Part shown: piece after piece, positions 35,539 to 44,600 of the stretch
How the letters are laid out: every line of letters starts with the position of its first letter
Position numbering within the stretch: the first letter of the stretch is position 1
Made by a program: the position numbers and the translations under genes
The notes under the pieces: model-generated
Databases searched by the model: none
Seen by the model: the letters and a program-made list of their open reading frames with translations, nothing else
What the model was told of the DNA's origin: nothing
Origin: Streptomyces sp. NBC_00370
GTDB lineage: Bacteria; Actinomycetota; Actinomycetes; Streptomycetales; Streptomycetaceae
Length of the DNA stretch: 64,000 bases
NCBI RefSeq assembly: GCF_036084755.1
Contig: NZ_CP107968.1
Coordinates: forward strand, 5,542,501 to 5,606,500
Direction: 5' to 3'

Positions 35539-37356
35539 TCAGGGGAACGACACCACGTTCGACGGGACCGTCGAGGTGCCGGAGGTGCCGTCTCCGGTGT
35601 TGTTGATCACGTGGTTGTACTGGCCGACGCCGCCGAGGGAGACCACGAGCAGGTCGTGGAACTTGACGCCGTCCTTCACCGGGGCCTCGAAACCCGCGTC
35701 CTGACGGATCGTCGGGTCGGAGCTGAAGTTGCAGTAGCTGCCGAGCCCCCAGCCCTCATGGGTGTTGACGGAGTCGTCGACCTTGTACGCCGCCCAGCCC
35801 AGCCGGTCGCCGTTCTGGATGGCTGCCTGGTTCGGCGGGTCGTACGCGATCTCGTTCTGGAAGAAGATCGTCCGGCCGCCCTCGCCGCTCCACTCCACGT
35901 CGTACTTCTGGAAGTGCTCGACGAAGAGACCGGTCGCCAGCACGTTGTCGCCCTTGACCAGCAGCCCGTAGTCGGACGGGTTGGTGGTCCAGCCGACGCC
36001 CGCGCCGTGGTCGGCGCGCCAGATCCAGGTGTGGTCGATGATCGTGTCGTTGCTGTTGACCTCGACGGCCGTGGTGACGAGGCCGGGGCCCGCGCCGCCG
36101 ACCCTGGCGAACACGTCCTGCACCGAGGTCGGGTTGGACGCGTGGCCCGCGGAGGCTCCCGAGGGGCCGACCTGGAGCAGGTACGGCGAGTTCTGGGCGC
36201 CCGCGTCCAGCAGCAGGCCGGCGAGCTTGATGCCGTCCACGTCGGCGGTCCGGATCGCCGTCACGCCGCCGTCGGGGATGATCGTCGGGAAGCCGATGCC
36301 GAGGACGACGGTGTCGGCCCTGGTGATGTTGATCGTCTGGTCCACGTGGTAGACGCCCGGCGTGAACAGCAGGTTCAGGCCCTGGCTGAGGGCCTGGTTG
36401 ATGGTGGCCGCCGTCGCGCCCGCCTTGACCACGTAGAACTGGTCGAGCGGGATGGACGTACCGGGCGTGGAGCCGTTGGCCCACGAGGCGCCGGACGCGT
36501 TCGTGCGCAACGACGGTACGAACACCGCGTAGTTGTCGCCGTCCAGGTAGAGGTACGGCTTCTCGCGCGAGACGGGCGTGGTGCCCAGCACCGTGTACGG
36601 CGGGTTCGGGAAAGACTGTCCAGGGGCGCCCTGGACGCCCGAGAACACCATGTTCCAGACGCCGTTGCCCCAGCCGCCGATGTTGCTGTCGCGGGTGTAC
36701 CACTGCTGCTGGGAGTACGGGGAGATCGTCCCGTCGACCTTGCTGTCGGCGATGTAGCCGCCACTGGCCCAACCGTAGCCGTTCGGCGCCAGGTTGAGGC
36801 CGCCCTGCACATGCATACGGCGGAACGGCGCGGCCTGGGCCACGGCCCACCGGTTCTCGCCGCTGACCGGGGTGAGTGACAGGTTCTCGGCGGAGCGCCA
36901 GAAGTTCTGCGTGGCGTTCCCGTTGAACCAGCCGGCGTCCACGGTGACATCGCCGTTGATGTGGGTGTCGTCGGGGTTCTTCCCGAGCCCGGCGATGGAG
37001 GTGTAGAAGCCGATCTGCGCGTTGAGACCGTTGTAGGTGCCCGGCTTGAAGAGCAGCGCGAAGCGGCGGGTGTCGAACTGCGCCGACTCCTGCTGGCTGA
37101 AGACGCTGTCCAACTGCCCCTGGATATTGGCCGTCGAGGGATCGAAGACGATCACATTGGGACCGAGGTCGCCACCGCCCACGACCGGGTCGGCGGCAGC
37201 CCTCGACGGTGCGGCGGGAGCGGCACTGGCGGAGGAGCCGAGGGCGGGCAGGAACACCGCGCCGAGCACGGCCGATGTCACCGAAGCGGCGAAACCGCGC
37301 CGGCTGATGTGGGGGTTGTTGCCCGGCTGTGGGGAGCCGAGCGGAGGTGTCTGCAT
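35539..37356 (-). CDS. Secreted right-handed beta-helix protein
   Basis: A 605-residue exported protein. The N-terminus is a Tat signal (SRRGFAASVTSAVLGAVFLP, then an Ala-rich cleavage region). The mature part has repeated short beta-strand turns and motifs such as GTYNGLNAQIGFYTSIAGLG and GVYHVDQTINITRADTVVLG, consistent with a pectate-lyase/GH55-like parallel beta-helix. Homologues are often labelled adenylyl cyclase or coagulation factor 5/8 protein without basis in sequence. A polysaccharide-degrading role is likely, supported by the LacI-type palindrome upstream. A strong ribosome site (AGGAGGT) precedes the ATG at 37356; frames further upstream lack support. Confidence 0.8.
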   Translation of the reverse strand: MQTPPLGSPQPGNNPHISRRGFAASVTSAVLGAVFLPALGSSASAAPAAPSRAAADPVVGGGDLGPNVIVFDPSTANIQGQLDSVFSQQESAQFDTRRFALLFKPGTYNGLNAQIGFYTSIAGLGKNPDDTHINGDVTVDAGWFNGNATQNFWRSAENLSLTPVSGENRWAVAQAAPFRRMHVQGGLNLAPNGYGWASGGYIADSKVDGTISPYSQQQWYTRDSNIGGWGNGVWNMVFSGVQGAPGQSFPNPPYTVLGTTPVSREKPYLYLDGDNYAVFVPSLRTNASGASWANGSTPGTSIPLDQFYVVKAGATAATINQALSQGLNLLFTPGVYHVDQTINITRADTVVLGIGFPTIIPDGGVTAIRTADVDGIKLAGLLLDAGAQNSPYLLQVGPSGASAGHASNPTSVQDVFARVGGAGPGLVTTAVEVNSNDTIIDHTWIWRADHGAGVGWTTNPSDYGLLVKGDNVLATGLFVEHFQKYDVEWSGEGGRTIFFQNEIAYDPPNQAAIQNGDRLGWAAYKVDDSVNTHEGWGLGSYCNFSSDPTIRQDAGFEAPVKDGVKFHDLLVVSLGGVGQYNHVINNTGDGTSGTSTVPSNVVSFP

Positions 37357-37428
37357 GGGGGGATGACCTCCTGAGCGTGTACGTATGTACGGACAGGGAG
37401 CACGGGAGGCCGCTGGGAACGGCCCTCT

Positions 37429-37440
37429 GAGAGCGCTCTC
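37429..37440. promoter_or_regulatory. LacI/CebR-type operator palindrome
   Basis: Perfect 12-bp palindrome GAGAGCGCTCTC, 73 bases before the secreted beta-helix gene. It resembles the GAGCGCTC core bound by LacI-family sugar regulators (for example CebR) before glycoside hydrolase genes in Streptomyces. Confidence 0.55.
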
Positions 37441-37568
37441 CGAGTAGGGAAGATGCTTCCTCCATGTTTCGTACACGTCAATACTTGTGCGGTGAAGAAG
37501 TGTGGCCCCTGTTGTTGGTTCAGTTCGTGAAGACGGCCCGGGGCGCGGCGCGTTCGGGCGGGTGAAGC

Positions 37569-38672
37569 TCAGCGCTCGCGCGGTGCCGCCAGGCCTGTCT
37601 TGGCTCCCGCGCCGCACAGCGGTACGACGGCGGAGCGGTCGGTCCAGCTGCCGGCCGCCGCCCAGCAGGCGACGCCCGTGGACTCCACGAAGAGGCCGCG
37701 GGAGGCCAGGTCCAGCTGGGCCGCGCGGAGCTGGTCCTCGGTCACCGTGAGGAACGTACCGCCGGACTCCCGTACGGCGGCCAGGATCTGGGCCGCGCGC
37801 GGCGGGTTCGGGATGGCGATGCCCTCAGCCAGCGTGGGGGCCTGTTCGGCGGGGGCGAGCAGATCCCCGGCGCCCGCGCGGAAGGCGGTCGCCAGGGGCG
37901 ACACCGCTTCGGCCTGGACGGCGATCAGCGCGGGGCGTTCGTCGATCAGTCCGTGCGCGTGCAGTTCGCCGACGGCGAGCGCGGCGCCCAGCAGCAGGGT
38001 GCCGTTGCCGACGGGCACGACGATCGCCTCGGGCAGCCGGCCGCCCAGGTCCTCCCACAGCTCGTAGACGTAGGTCTTCGTGCCGTGCAGGAAGTACGGG
38101 TTGTACACATGGCTCGCGTAGAAGGTGCCCGGCTCGTCGGCGGCCGCGCGCGCCGCGACGGCCGTCGCCTCGCGGTCGCCCGCGACGCGCTCCAAGTGGC
38201 CGCCGTGCGCGCGGATCTGCTCGGTCTTCTTGGGCGACGTGGTCTCGGGGACGTACACCGTGCAGGGCAGCCCGGCGCGTGCGCAGTAGGCGGCGACGGC
38301 CGTGCCCGCGTTGCCGCTGCTGTCCGCGACGACCCGCTCGGGCCGCAGCCGCAGGGCGAGTTCGGCGAGCAGCACGGCGCCCCTGTCCTTGAAGGAGAGC
38401 GTCGGCATCAGGTAGTCGAGCTTCGCCGCCACGTGCGGGGTCAGCTGGACGAGCGGCGTACGGCCCTCGCCGAGCGTCGTGACGGGCGCTTCGAGCGGCA
38501 GCGCCTCCGCGTACCGCCAGAGGGAGTTGACCCGCCCCGGCAGGGCCTCGCGCGGCACGGGAGCGGTGTCGAGGTCGAGGTCCCAGGGGCCGCGGCAGAC
38601 GGGGCAGCACCAGGCGGCCGAGGTGACGGGGGAGCGGGTGCCGTCGGCCGGGCAACGGTACGTCGTGGTCAT
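37569..38672 (-). CDS. Threonine synthase-like PLP enzyme
   Basis: A 367-residue fold-type II PLP enzyme. The PLP lysine is in LMPTLSFKDRGAV, the phosphate-binding loop is SSGNAGTAVAAYC, and VVPVGNGTLLLGA is the usual glycine-rich loop. The N-terminus has a small Cys cluster (YRCPADG...CPVCRG) like a zinc ribbon, seen in threonine-synthase-like proteins. It may be threonine synthase or a related beta-elimination or replacement enzyme; as an isolated gene, a substrate cannot be assigned. It is transcribed in the same direction as the beta-helix gene downstream, 212 bases apart. Confidence 0.82.
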   Translation of the reverse strand: MTTTYRCPADGTRSPVTSAAWCCPVCRGPWDLDLDTAPVPREALPGRVNSLWRYAEALPLEAPVTTLGEGRTPLVQLTPHVAAKLDYLMPTLSFKDRGAVLLAELALRLRPERVVADSSGNAGTAVAAYCARAGLPCTVYVPETTSPKKTEQIRAHGGHLERVAGDREATAVAARAAADEPGTFYASHVYNPYFLHGTKTYVYELWEDLGGRLPEAIVVPVGNGTLLLGAALAVGELHAHGLIDERPALIAVQAEAVSPLATAFRAGAGDLLAPAEQAPTLAEGIAIPNPPRAAQILAAVRESGGTFLTVTEDQLRAAQLDLASRGLFVESTGVACWAAAGSWTDRSAVVPLCGAGAKTGLAAPRER

Positions 38673-38750
38673 GGCGCCAGCATGTCAGCCGGGTCGCCGT
38701 CCGGCGCGGTCGCGTGGGCGGGTCCGGGGTGCGGTGGTCGTCGTCCGTAC

Positions 38751-38784
38751 GGGGTCCGGGGCCTGTGGAGCGGCCCCGGACCCC
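38751..38784 (-). terminator. Terminator after the chitinase gene
   Basis: Perfect 13-bp stem GGGGTCCGGGGCC/GGCCCCGGACCCC with an 8-base loop, 32 bases past the chitinase stop codon on its strand. Confidence 0.7.
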
Positions 38785-38815
38785 TCCCCTCGGGGGGCCC
38801 GGCGGTCGGGACCGG

Positions 38816-40231
38816 TCAGTGGCCGTTCAGGCCGCGGTCGATCGCCGTCGTCAGCTCGCCGTCGGCCGTGTCGCCGTCCAGCGACCAGATCATCGCGCCG
38901 CCGAGCCGCTGGTCGCGGACGTACCGCGCCTTGGTGCGCAGCACCTGCGGGTCGTCGTACGTCCAGAGCGTGGTGCCGTCGAAGAGCCAGGCGTCGCCCG
39001 CCGCGCGGTCCCGGTAGACCTTGTACGTACCGGAGTCGGCGAGCTGCTTGAGCACCTTGTAGTCCTCGGTGCCCGGCGCCCAGGTGCCGGGTCCCGGCGC
39101 CGCGGCCGGCTGGCCGAGCCCGTCGCCGCCGCCGGTGACACCGGTCCAGCCCTGCCCGTAGAACGGCATGCCGACCACGAGCTTGCGGGCGGGCGCGCCG
39201 CGGCGCTCCCAGTCGCGCACCGTCCGGTCGACGCTGAAGTCGGTGCGTCCGTAGAGCGCCGACTGCTGGGCGGTCGTCGCCTCGCCCGAGACGTGGAAGT
39301 CGTAGCCCTGGAGGTTCACGAAGTCGAAGTCCCGCATGATCTTGGGGACGTCGAAGCCCGCGTCGATCTTGGCGGGCGCGGCCGGGACGAAGGCCGACAG
39401 GTCGTAGTGCTTGGGCGCGGGCGCCGGATGGTGCCTGCCGTGCGCCGCCGCCTTGGCCTGGGACTTCGCGTAGGCGTCGAGCTGGGTGCGGAACTCGTGG
39501 ACCAGCGCGGCGTAGTTCTTCTTGTCCTCGGGACGGAAGACCGTGCCGGTGTTGGCCTCGGAGCCCGGCCACTCCCAGTCGATGTCCACGCCGTCGAAGA
39601 GGCCCGCCGCGGCGCCCGCACCGCCCCTGGCTCCGTCGACGGGCAGATTGCCCTTGATGTAGAGGTCGATGCAGGAGGAGACGAACGCCTTGCGGGAGGC
39701 GGGCGTCCGGGCGGCGTCGGAGAAGTTGGTCGACCAGCTCCAGCCGCCCAGTGAGATCAGCACCTTCAGGCCGGGGTGCTTCGCCTTGAGTTCGCGCAGC
39801 TGGTTGAAGCTGCCGGCGAGGGGCTGCTCGGCGGTGTCGGCCGTGCCGTCGACCGATCCGGCGGCGTCGACCGGGCGTTGGTAGTCGGCCCAGGCGTCGG
39901 CCTGGCCGGCGACATTGCCGGTGAAGCACGTGCCGTCGGCGCCGACATTGCCGAACGCGTAGTTGAGATGGGTCAGTTTGGCTGCCTGACCGCTCGTGTC
40001 CAGATCCTTGACCTGGTAGTTCCGGCCGTAGATACCCCACTGGGTGAAGTAGCCGACGTTCTTCAGGGCGGGCGCCGGTGCGTGGTGGCCGCCGCCGTGG
40101 TCATGGCCGCCGCTGTGGCCGCCGGCCGTCGCGGCGGGGGCGGCGGTGGCGACGAGGGCGAGGGAGCAGACGGCAACGGCGAGTCTGCCCAGGGTTCTTC
40201 GGGCCGGGATGCTGCGGTGCGTGAGGCTCAT
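38816..40231 (-). CDS. Secreted GH18 chitinase
   Basis: A 471-residue family 18 chitinase hydrolysing beta-1,4-GlcNAc bonds. It has a Sec-type signal peptide (about 1-36), a short His/Gly-rich stretch (GGHSGGHDHGGGHH), then the (beta/alpha)8 domain with YFTQWGIYGR, SLGGWSWS and the catalytic motif DGVDIDWE (213-220, acid Glu220). It ends within the barrel, with no chitin-binding module. The start at 40231 gives a normal signal peptide; an upstream ATG at 40375 does not. A DasR-type site sits 13-28 bases upstream of the ATG. The His-rich linker could bind metal but may simply be a spacer. Confidence 0.93.
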   Translation of the reverse strand: MSLTHRSIPARRTLGRLAVAVCSLALVATAAPAATAGGHSGGHDHGGGHHAPAPALKNVGYFTQWGIYGRNYQVKDLDTSGQAAKLTHLNYAFGNVGADGTCFTGNVAGQADAWADYQRPVDAAGSVDGTADTAEQPLAGSFNQLRELKAKHPGLKVLISLGGWSWSTNFSDAARTPASRKAFVSSCIDLYIKGNLPVDGARGGAGAAAGLFDGVDIDWEWPGSEANTGTVFRPEDKKNYAALVHEFRTQLDAYAKSQAKAAAHGRHHPAPAPKHYDLSAFVPAAPAKIDAGFDVPKIMRDFDFVNLQGYDFHVSGEATTAQQSALYGRTDFSVDRTVRDWERRGAPARKLVVGMPFYGQGWTGVTGGGDGLGQPAAAPGPGTWAPGTEDYKVLKQLADSGTYKVYRDRAAGDAWLFDGTTLWTYDDPQVLRTKARYVRDQRLGGAMIWSLDGDTADGELTTAIDRGLNGH

Positions 40232-40243
40232 GGCCGGAAAGGT

Positions 40244-40259
40244 ATTGGTCTGGACCAAT
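40244..40259. promoter_or_regulatory. DasR-responsive element (dre) before chitinase
   Basis: ATTGGTCTGGACCAAT is palindromic apart from its two central bases and close to the dre consensus (ACTGGTCTAGACCACT, from memory). DasR, a GlcNAc-responsive GntR regulator, represses chitinase genes through such sites. It overlaps the region just before the start codon. Confidence 0.75.
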
Positions 40260-40466
40260 GGGGTCAAGAGGGCGGACCAACAGTGGGGGTCCGGAGGGCC
40301 CCGGGCGGGATACCTGCTGCGTAAACGCAAGTCATCACTTCGGGTGAAACCCTGGCCCACGCTTGCGGTGATCAACCCACGGTTGCCAGGCTGTTGCTGT
40401 CTGTCAACCTGAGAGGGCTGGCGGAAAAGCCTGATGGGGACGGTCGATGGGGAATGGGAGTGGCCC

Positions 40467-41219
40467 GTGGCATTCGGTGAGCAGCCGGCCTACCTGCGTG
40501 TGGCGAGTGACCTTCGCCGGAAGATCGTCGACGGAGCGCTGCCACCCCACACCCGTCTGCCCTCACAGGCGCGGATCCGTGAGGAGTACGGCGTTTCGGA
40601 CACCGTCGCCCTGGAGGCGCGCAAGGTCCTGATGGCCGAGGGGCTCGTCGAAGGCAGGTCGGGCTCCGGCACCTATGTGCGCGAGCGCCCCGTGCCGCGC
40701 CGCATCTCCCGCTCCGGCTACCGCCCTTCGGCGGGCTCCAACCCCTTCCGTCAGGAGCAGACGGACGAGGAGGCCAGGGGTACGTGGGAGTCGCGCAGTG
40801 AACAGGAGGCGGCGGGGCCGGAGATCGCCGTGCGGCTCGGGATCTCCCCGGACGACCGGGTGATGCGCACGCGCTACGTCTTCCGGGACGGCGGCGAGCC
40901 GATGATGCTCTCCACCTCCTGGGAGCCGCTGGCCGTCACGGGCCGTACGCCGGTGATGCTGCCCGAGGAGGGGCCGCTCGGCGGCTGCGGGGTGGTCGAG
41001 CGGATGGCGGCCATCGACCTCGTCGTGGACAACGTGCTGGAGGAGGTCGGCGCCCGCCCCGGGCTCGCCGAGGAACTGCTGGCGCTGGGCGGGGTGCCCG
41101 GCCATGTGGTGATGGTCCTGGAGCGGACCTTCTACGCGTCGGGGCGCGCGGTGGAGACCGCCGATGTGGTCGTCCCCGCCGACCGCTACCGCGTCGCGTA
41201 CCACCTTTCTGTCAAGTGA
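40467..41219 (+). CDS. GntR/UTRA (HutC-type) transcriptional regulator
   Basis: A 250-residue regulator with an N-terminal winged helix (PAYLRVASDLRRKIVDGALP, then LPSQARIREEYGVSDTVALE) and a C-terminal UTRA ligand domain (VMRTRYVFRDGGEPMMLSTS). The start GTG 40467 has GGGAG 6 bases upstream; in-frame ATGs at 40434 and 40446 are alternatives. It is divergent from the chitinase and upstream of the NCS1 permease; the latter is the more likely target. Confidence 0.85.
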   Translation: MAFGEQPAYLRVASDLRRKIVDGALPPHTRLPSQARIREEYGVSDTVALEARKVLMAEGLVEGRSGSGTYVRERPVPRRISRSGYRPSAGSNPFRQEQTDEEARGTWESRSEQEAAGPEIAVRLGISPDDRVMRTRYVFRDGGEPMMLSTSWEPLAVTGRTPVMLPEEGPLGGCGVVERMAAIDLVVDNVLEEVGARPGLAEELLALGGVPGHVVMVLERTFYASGRAVETADVVVPADRYRVAYHLSVK

Positions 41220-41391
41220 CCGGTATCCGGACGGGCCGTACGGCGGTCGTGACGGCGAGTTAACTCCTCAGGTCGTGCCGTAACGGCCAGGCAACGCGCC
41301 GCAGTTGGGCCTTGTCATGTCCGCCTCCTACCTTCCCCTCCTACCGGTGCACCGCCCACCGGTCCACAGTCGGCGAAGGGGAAGCCACCTC

Positions 41392-43116
41392 ATGACGGAC
41401 ACAGCCGCACCAGCCCCGCCCCCCGCCCCCGTCCCCGACCCGGCGTCGGACGTCGTCCCGCCCGGGGCGCCACCGCGCAGTTACGCCAAACTCGCCGCCG
41501 ACGAGAGCCGCGAGGACTTCTCGCTCCGCTACGCCCCGCACTCCTTCCGCCGCTGGTCGCCCTCGATGGTCGCGGGCACGGCGCTCGGCGGGATCGCCTA
41601 TCTGGCCGACTTCGCCATCGGCGCTTCGATCGTCTTCACGTATGGCTTCACCAGCGGGTTCGCCTCCATCCTCACCGCCGCCACGATCATCTTCGTCACG
41701 GGCATCCCGATCGCCCGCGCCTGCGCCAAGTACGGCCTGGACATGGACCTCATCACCCGCGGCGCCGGCTTCGGCTACTTCGGCTCGACCCTGACCTCGC
41801 TGATCTACGCCTCGTTCACCTTCATCTTCTTCGCGCTCGAAGGCTCGATCATGGCGCAGGCCATGCACCAGGCGATCGGGCTGCCGGTCCAGTTCGGCTA
41901 TCTGCTGACCACGCTGATCGTCATCCCGATCGTCTTCCGCGGGATGGGCGCGCTGGCGAAGGTGCAGGCGTGGACCCAGCCGATCTGGCTCATCGGACTC
42001 GTCCTGCCGTTCGTGGTGCTGGCGTTCAACGCCCCTGGTTCCTGGGGTGCCTTCACCTCCTTCGGCGGCACGGAGGGCGCGGGCTCCGGCTTCGACTGGA
42101 TCGGCTTCGGACTCGGTACGGGCGTGGCGCTCTCGCTCATCGCCCAGATCGGCGAGCAGGCCGACTACCTGCGCTTCATGCCGGCCAAGACCGAGCAGAA
42201 CAAGCGCCGCTGGAACATCGCCGTACTGGCTGCCGGGCCCGGCTGGGTCATCATCGGCGCTGCCAAGCAGCTCGGCGGCGCCTTCCTCGCCTTCGTCGCG
42301 CTGGAGGCCGTCGGCAAGACGCACGCGCTGGAGCCGATCGCACCGCAGATCGAGGCGCTCAAGCCGTGGCTCGGCTCGTTCGCGCTGCCGGCCGCCGCGA
42401 TCTTCGTGATCGTCTCCCAGGTGAAGATCAACGTGACCAACGCGTACAGCGGTTCGCTCTCCTGGTCGAACTTCTTCTCCCGGCTGACGCACAAGCACCC
42501 GGGGCGGGTCTGGTACATCTTCCTCAACCTCGCCATCGCGCTGACGCTGATGGAGATGGACATGTTCGCCGCGCTGAACAAGCTCCTCGGCTTCTACTCC
42601 AACGTCGGGATCGCCTGGATCACCGCCGTCGCCGCCGACCTCGTCATCAACAAGCGGGTCGGACTGAGCCCCAAGTACATCGAGTTCAAACGGGCCTACC
42701 TGTACGCGGTCAACCCGGCCGGCTTCGGCTCGATGGTGATCGCCTCCGTCGTCTCGATCCTCGCCTTCTTCGGACTCTTCGGCGCGTACGCGGAGGCGTT
42801 CTCGACCTTCATCGCCGCCGGACTCGCCCTGGTGCTCTGCCCGTTGATCGCCTGGGCGACGAAGGGGAAGTACTACCTGGCCCGGCCGAACCCGGTCAAC
42901 GGCCCGGACGCCGACGTCCCCGACATCACCGCCACCCATCTCTGCGCGGTCTGCGAGACGGCGTACGAGCTGCCGGACATCGCCGACTGCCCTGTCCGGT
43001 CGGGCCCGATCTGCTCGCTCTGCTGTTCGCTGGACTCCGAGTGCGGGGACGCCTGCCAGCAGGAGACGACGGCGGGTCCAGTGCTGATGCCGATGCCGAC
43101 GGTGCGCACCGGCTGA
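41392..43116 (+). CDS. NCS1 purine/cytosine/allantoin-type permease with Cys-rich tail
   Basis: A 574-residue nucleobase:cation symporter-1 family transporter with about 12 membrane segments (SPSMVAGTALGGIAYLADFA, GLDMDLITRGAGFGYFGSTL, WTQPIWLIGLVLP). The last about 60 residues are cytosolic and hold eight cysteines in CxxC-like spacing (CAVCETAYE, then CPVRSGPICSLCCSLDSECG and DAC). I recall the same tail joining NCS1 permeases to histidine kinases in some proteobacteria; here the kinase is absent. The start ATG 41392 has AAGGGGAAG 8 bases upstream. Confidence 0.88.
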   Translation: MTDTAAPAPPPAPVPDPASDVVPPGAPPRSYAKLAADESREDFSLRYAPHSFRRWSPSMVAGTALGGIAYLADFAIGASIVFTYGFTSGFASILTAATIIFVTGIPIARACAKYGLDMDLITRGAGFGYFGSTLTSLIYASFTFIFFALEGSIMAQAMHQAIGLPVQFGYLLTTLIVIPIVFRGMGALAKVQAWTQPIWLIGLVLPFVVLAFNAPGSWGAFTSFGGTEGAGSGFDWIGFGLGTGVALSLIAQIGEQADYLRFMPAKTEQNKRRWNIAVLAAGPGWVIIGAAKQLGGAFLAFVALEAVGKTHALEPIAPQIEALKPWLGSFALPAAAIFVIVSQVKINVTNAYSGSLSWSNFFSRLTHKHPGRVWYIFLNLAIALTLMEMDMFAALNKLLGFYSNVGIAWITAVAADLVINKRVGLSPKYIEFKRAYLYAVNPAGFGSMVIASVVSILAFFGLFGAYAEAFSTFIAAGLALVLCPLIAWATKGKYYLARPNPVNGPDADVPDITATHLCAVCETAYELPDIADCPVRSGPICSLCCSLDSECGDACQQETTAGPVLMPMPTVRTG

Positions 43117-43128
43117 CCGAGCGGGCAG

Positions 43129-43165
43129 CCGAGGGGCGCGCGAACGGCGCGCGCCCCTCGGTTTT
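43129..43165 (+). terminator. Rho-independent terminator after the NCS1 permease
   Basis: A 14-bp perfect stem (43129-43142 with 43148-43161), a 5-base loop and a TTTT tract, starting 12 bases past the stop codon. Confidence 0.85.
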
Positions 43166-43307
43166 CGGCGCATTGTTGGCCGGATGCGTGTCTCTTTGTG
43201 TAAACACGTATCCGCTGAGTAAAGGTCAGGCGTAGGCTCGGGCATATGCGGATTGCGGTTTCCCGGAGATCTTCAGTGAGCGGCAGGCCGGCGGCGGGAG
43301 GGGCTCG

Positions 43308-43487
43308 GTGACGGACAGCGGAGCCGTACTCCCATGGCTGGTGATACGGCAGGACGACAACGGCAACCGCTATCGCGTCGCCCGATACGCCACCAGGGAC
43401 GAGGCGCAGCAGATCGCCGACACCCTCGACGGGCGCGGCCAGCGAAAGCTCTACTGGGTCGAGCGCGTGAGCCAGCCCGCCCACTGA
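43308..43487 (+). CDS. Small SPOR-like domain protein
   Basis: A 59-residue protein starting at GTG with GGGAGGGG 5 bases upstream. The sequence WLVIRQDDNGNRYRVARYAT followed by RDEAQQIADTLDGRGQRKLY matches short SPOR-domain-like proteins annotated in Streptomyces. No membrane segment is seen. It is too short to be noticed by length-based gene finding, but codon use and the ribosome site support it. Function is unknown. Confidence 0.75.
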   Translation: MTDSGAVLPWLVIRQDDNGNRYRVARYATRDEAQQIADTLDGRGQRKLYWVERVSQPAH

Positions 43488-43557
43488 GCCCCGCCCGCTC
43501 CTCCCCCCGTACGGCGCGCCGCTGTCCCGCGCGCCGCCGCGCGTTACGCTCCGGCGC

Positions 43558-43956
43558 ATGAGTGATCGAGTCGTGGTGGCCGGTGCCGTGTGCGACCGGG
43601 GGCGGCTGCTGGCCGCACGGCGCAGTGCGCCGCCCGAGCTGGCGGGCCGCTGGGAGCTGCCCGGCGGCAAGGTCGAACCGGGGGAGCTGCCCGAGCAGGC
43701 GCTGGCGCGTGAGCTGCGCGAGGAGCTGGGCGTGGAGAGCGAGCCGCTGGAGCGGATCCCCGGTGCGTGGCCGCTGAAGCCCGGCTATGTGCTGCACGCG
43801 TGGACGGTCCGGCTGCTCTCCGGCGACCCGCGGCCACTTGAGGACCACGACGAGCTGCGCTGGCTCGGCCCCGACGAGATCCATACGGTCGACTGGCTGG
43901 ACCAGGACCGCCCCGCCGTCGCCGAGGCCGCCCGCCGGCTGCGCACGCCCTCGTAG
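43558..43956 (+). CDS. MutT-like Nudix hydrolase
   Basis: A 132-residue Nudix protein. The Nudix box is complete: GGKVEPGELPEQALARELRE, then ELGV. VVVAGAVCDRGRLLAARRS at the N-terminus and the WELPGG turn match 8-oxo-dGTP or (d)CTP pyrophosphatases of the MutT group. The substrate is not certain. It is monocistronic, between the SPOR-like gene and an anti-sigma-type ATPase. Confidence 0.88.
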   Translation: MSDRVVVAGAVCDRGRLLAARRSAPPELAGRWELPGGKVEPGELPEQALARELREELGVESEPLERIPGAWPLKPGYVLHAWTVRLLSGDPRPLEDHDELRWLGPDEIHTVDWLDQDRPAVAEAARRLRTPS

Positions 43957-44096
43957 CACCTGCCCCGGCCGTTGCCCCTGCCTGACCTGAACCCTGCCCC
44001 GGCCCTGCTCCGCCGTGCGCCCCCGTCAGGTCACTCCGTACGCCGTTCGTGCCACAGTGCGCCCGCCCCGAAGGTAGGCCGGGCGGAAAGCGGGGT

Positions 44097-44600
44097 ATGC
44101 CCCACATTGACCCCACTCAGAAGATGCGGGTCTGCCGCCTGTTGTGGGAAGTGGTCGGCTTGATCGTTGCCGAGGGTGCCTGTGCCGAGTGGACCTTCCC
44201 TGCCGAGGTGAGTTCGGTGCGCCGGGCGCGGCACGAGGTCCGCGACACTCTTCGCCGCTGGCGGATCCCTTCCTCGGTCGGTGATGTGGCCGTGCTGCTG
44301 GTCAGCGAGCTGGTGACCAATTCCCAGCGCTACGCCTCCGGCCCGATCGGAGTGCGGCTGGACGTCCGGCCGCTCTCTTCGGGCCCTGACGGGGCGGCGG
44401 TTGACACCGCTTCGGCGCGCTGCGCACTGGTGGTCGAAATCTCCGATCCGGTCCCCGAGGCACCGACCGAACGGGCCGCGGGACCGGACGACGAAGGAGG
44501 GCGCGGACTGCAGCTCGTGGCCTGTTCCGCGAGGCGCTGGGGGACGCGGCGCGGCAAGACGGGTAAGACGGTGTGGTTCGAGCTGCCGCTGCTTGGTTAG
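44097..44600 (+). CDS. RsbW-like ATP-binding (HATPase) protein
   Basis: A 167-residue single-domain GHKL ATPase of the anti-sigma type found in dozens of copies in Streptomyces. The N-box is VAVLLVSELVTNSQRYASGP, the G1-like region VVEISDPVPEAP, and the G2 region DDEGGRGLQLVACSARRWGT. It probably binds an anti-sigma-factor antagonist or acts on a sigma factor. The start at MPHIDPTQKM (44097) is tentative. The SpoIIE phosphatase gene follows after 146 bases and carries a similar C-terminal ATPase domain; a shared pathway is plausible. Confidence 0.85.
   Translation: MPHIDPTQKMRVCRLLWEVVGLIVAEGACAEWTFPAEVSSVRRARHEVRDTLRRWRIPSSVGDVAVLLVSELVTNSQRYASGPIGVRLDVRPLSSGPDGAAVDTASARCALVVEISDPVPEAPTERAAGPDDEGGRGLQLVACSARRWGTRRGKTGKTVWFELPLLG

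Noticed and set aside
35539..37356. Adenylyl cyclase annotation for the beta-helix protein
   Set aside because: No cyclase motif is visible; the protein has a Tat signal and a beta-helix repeat pattern.
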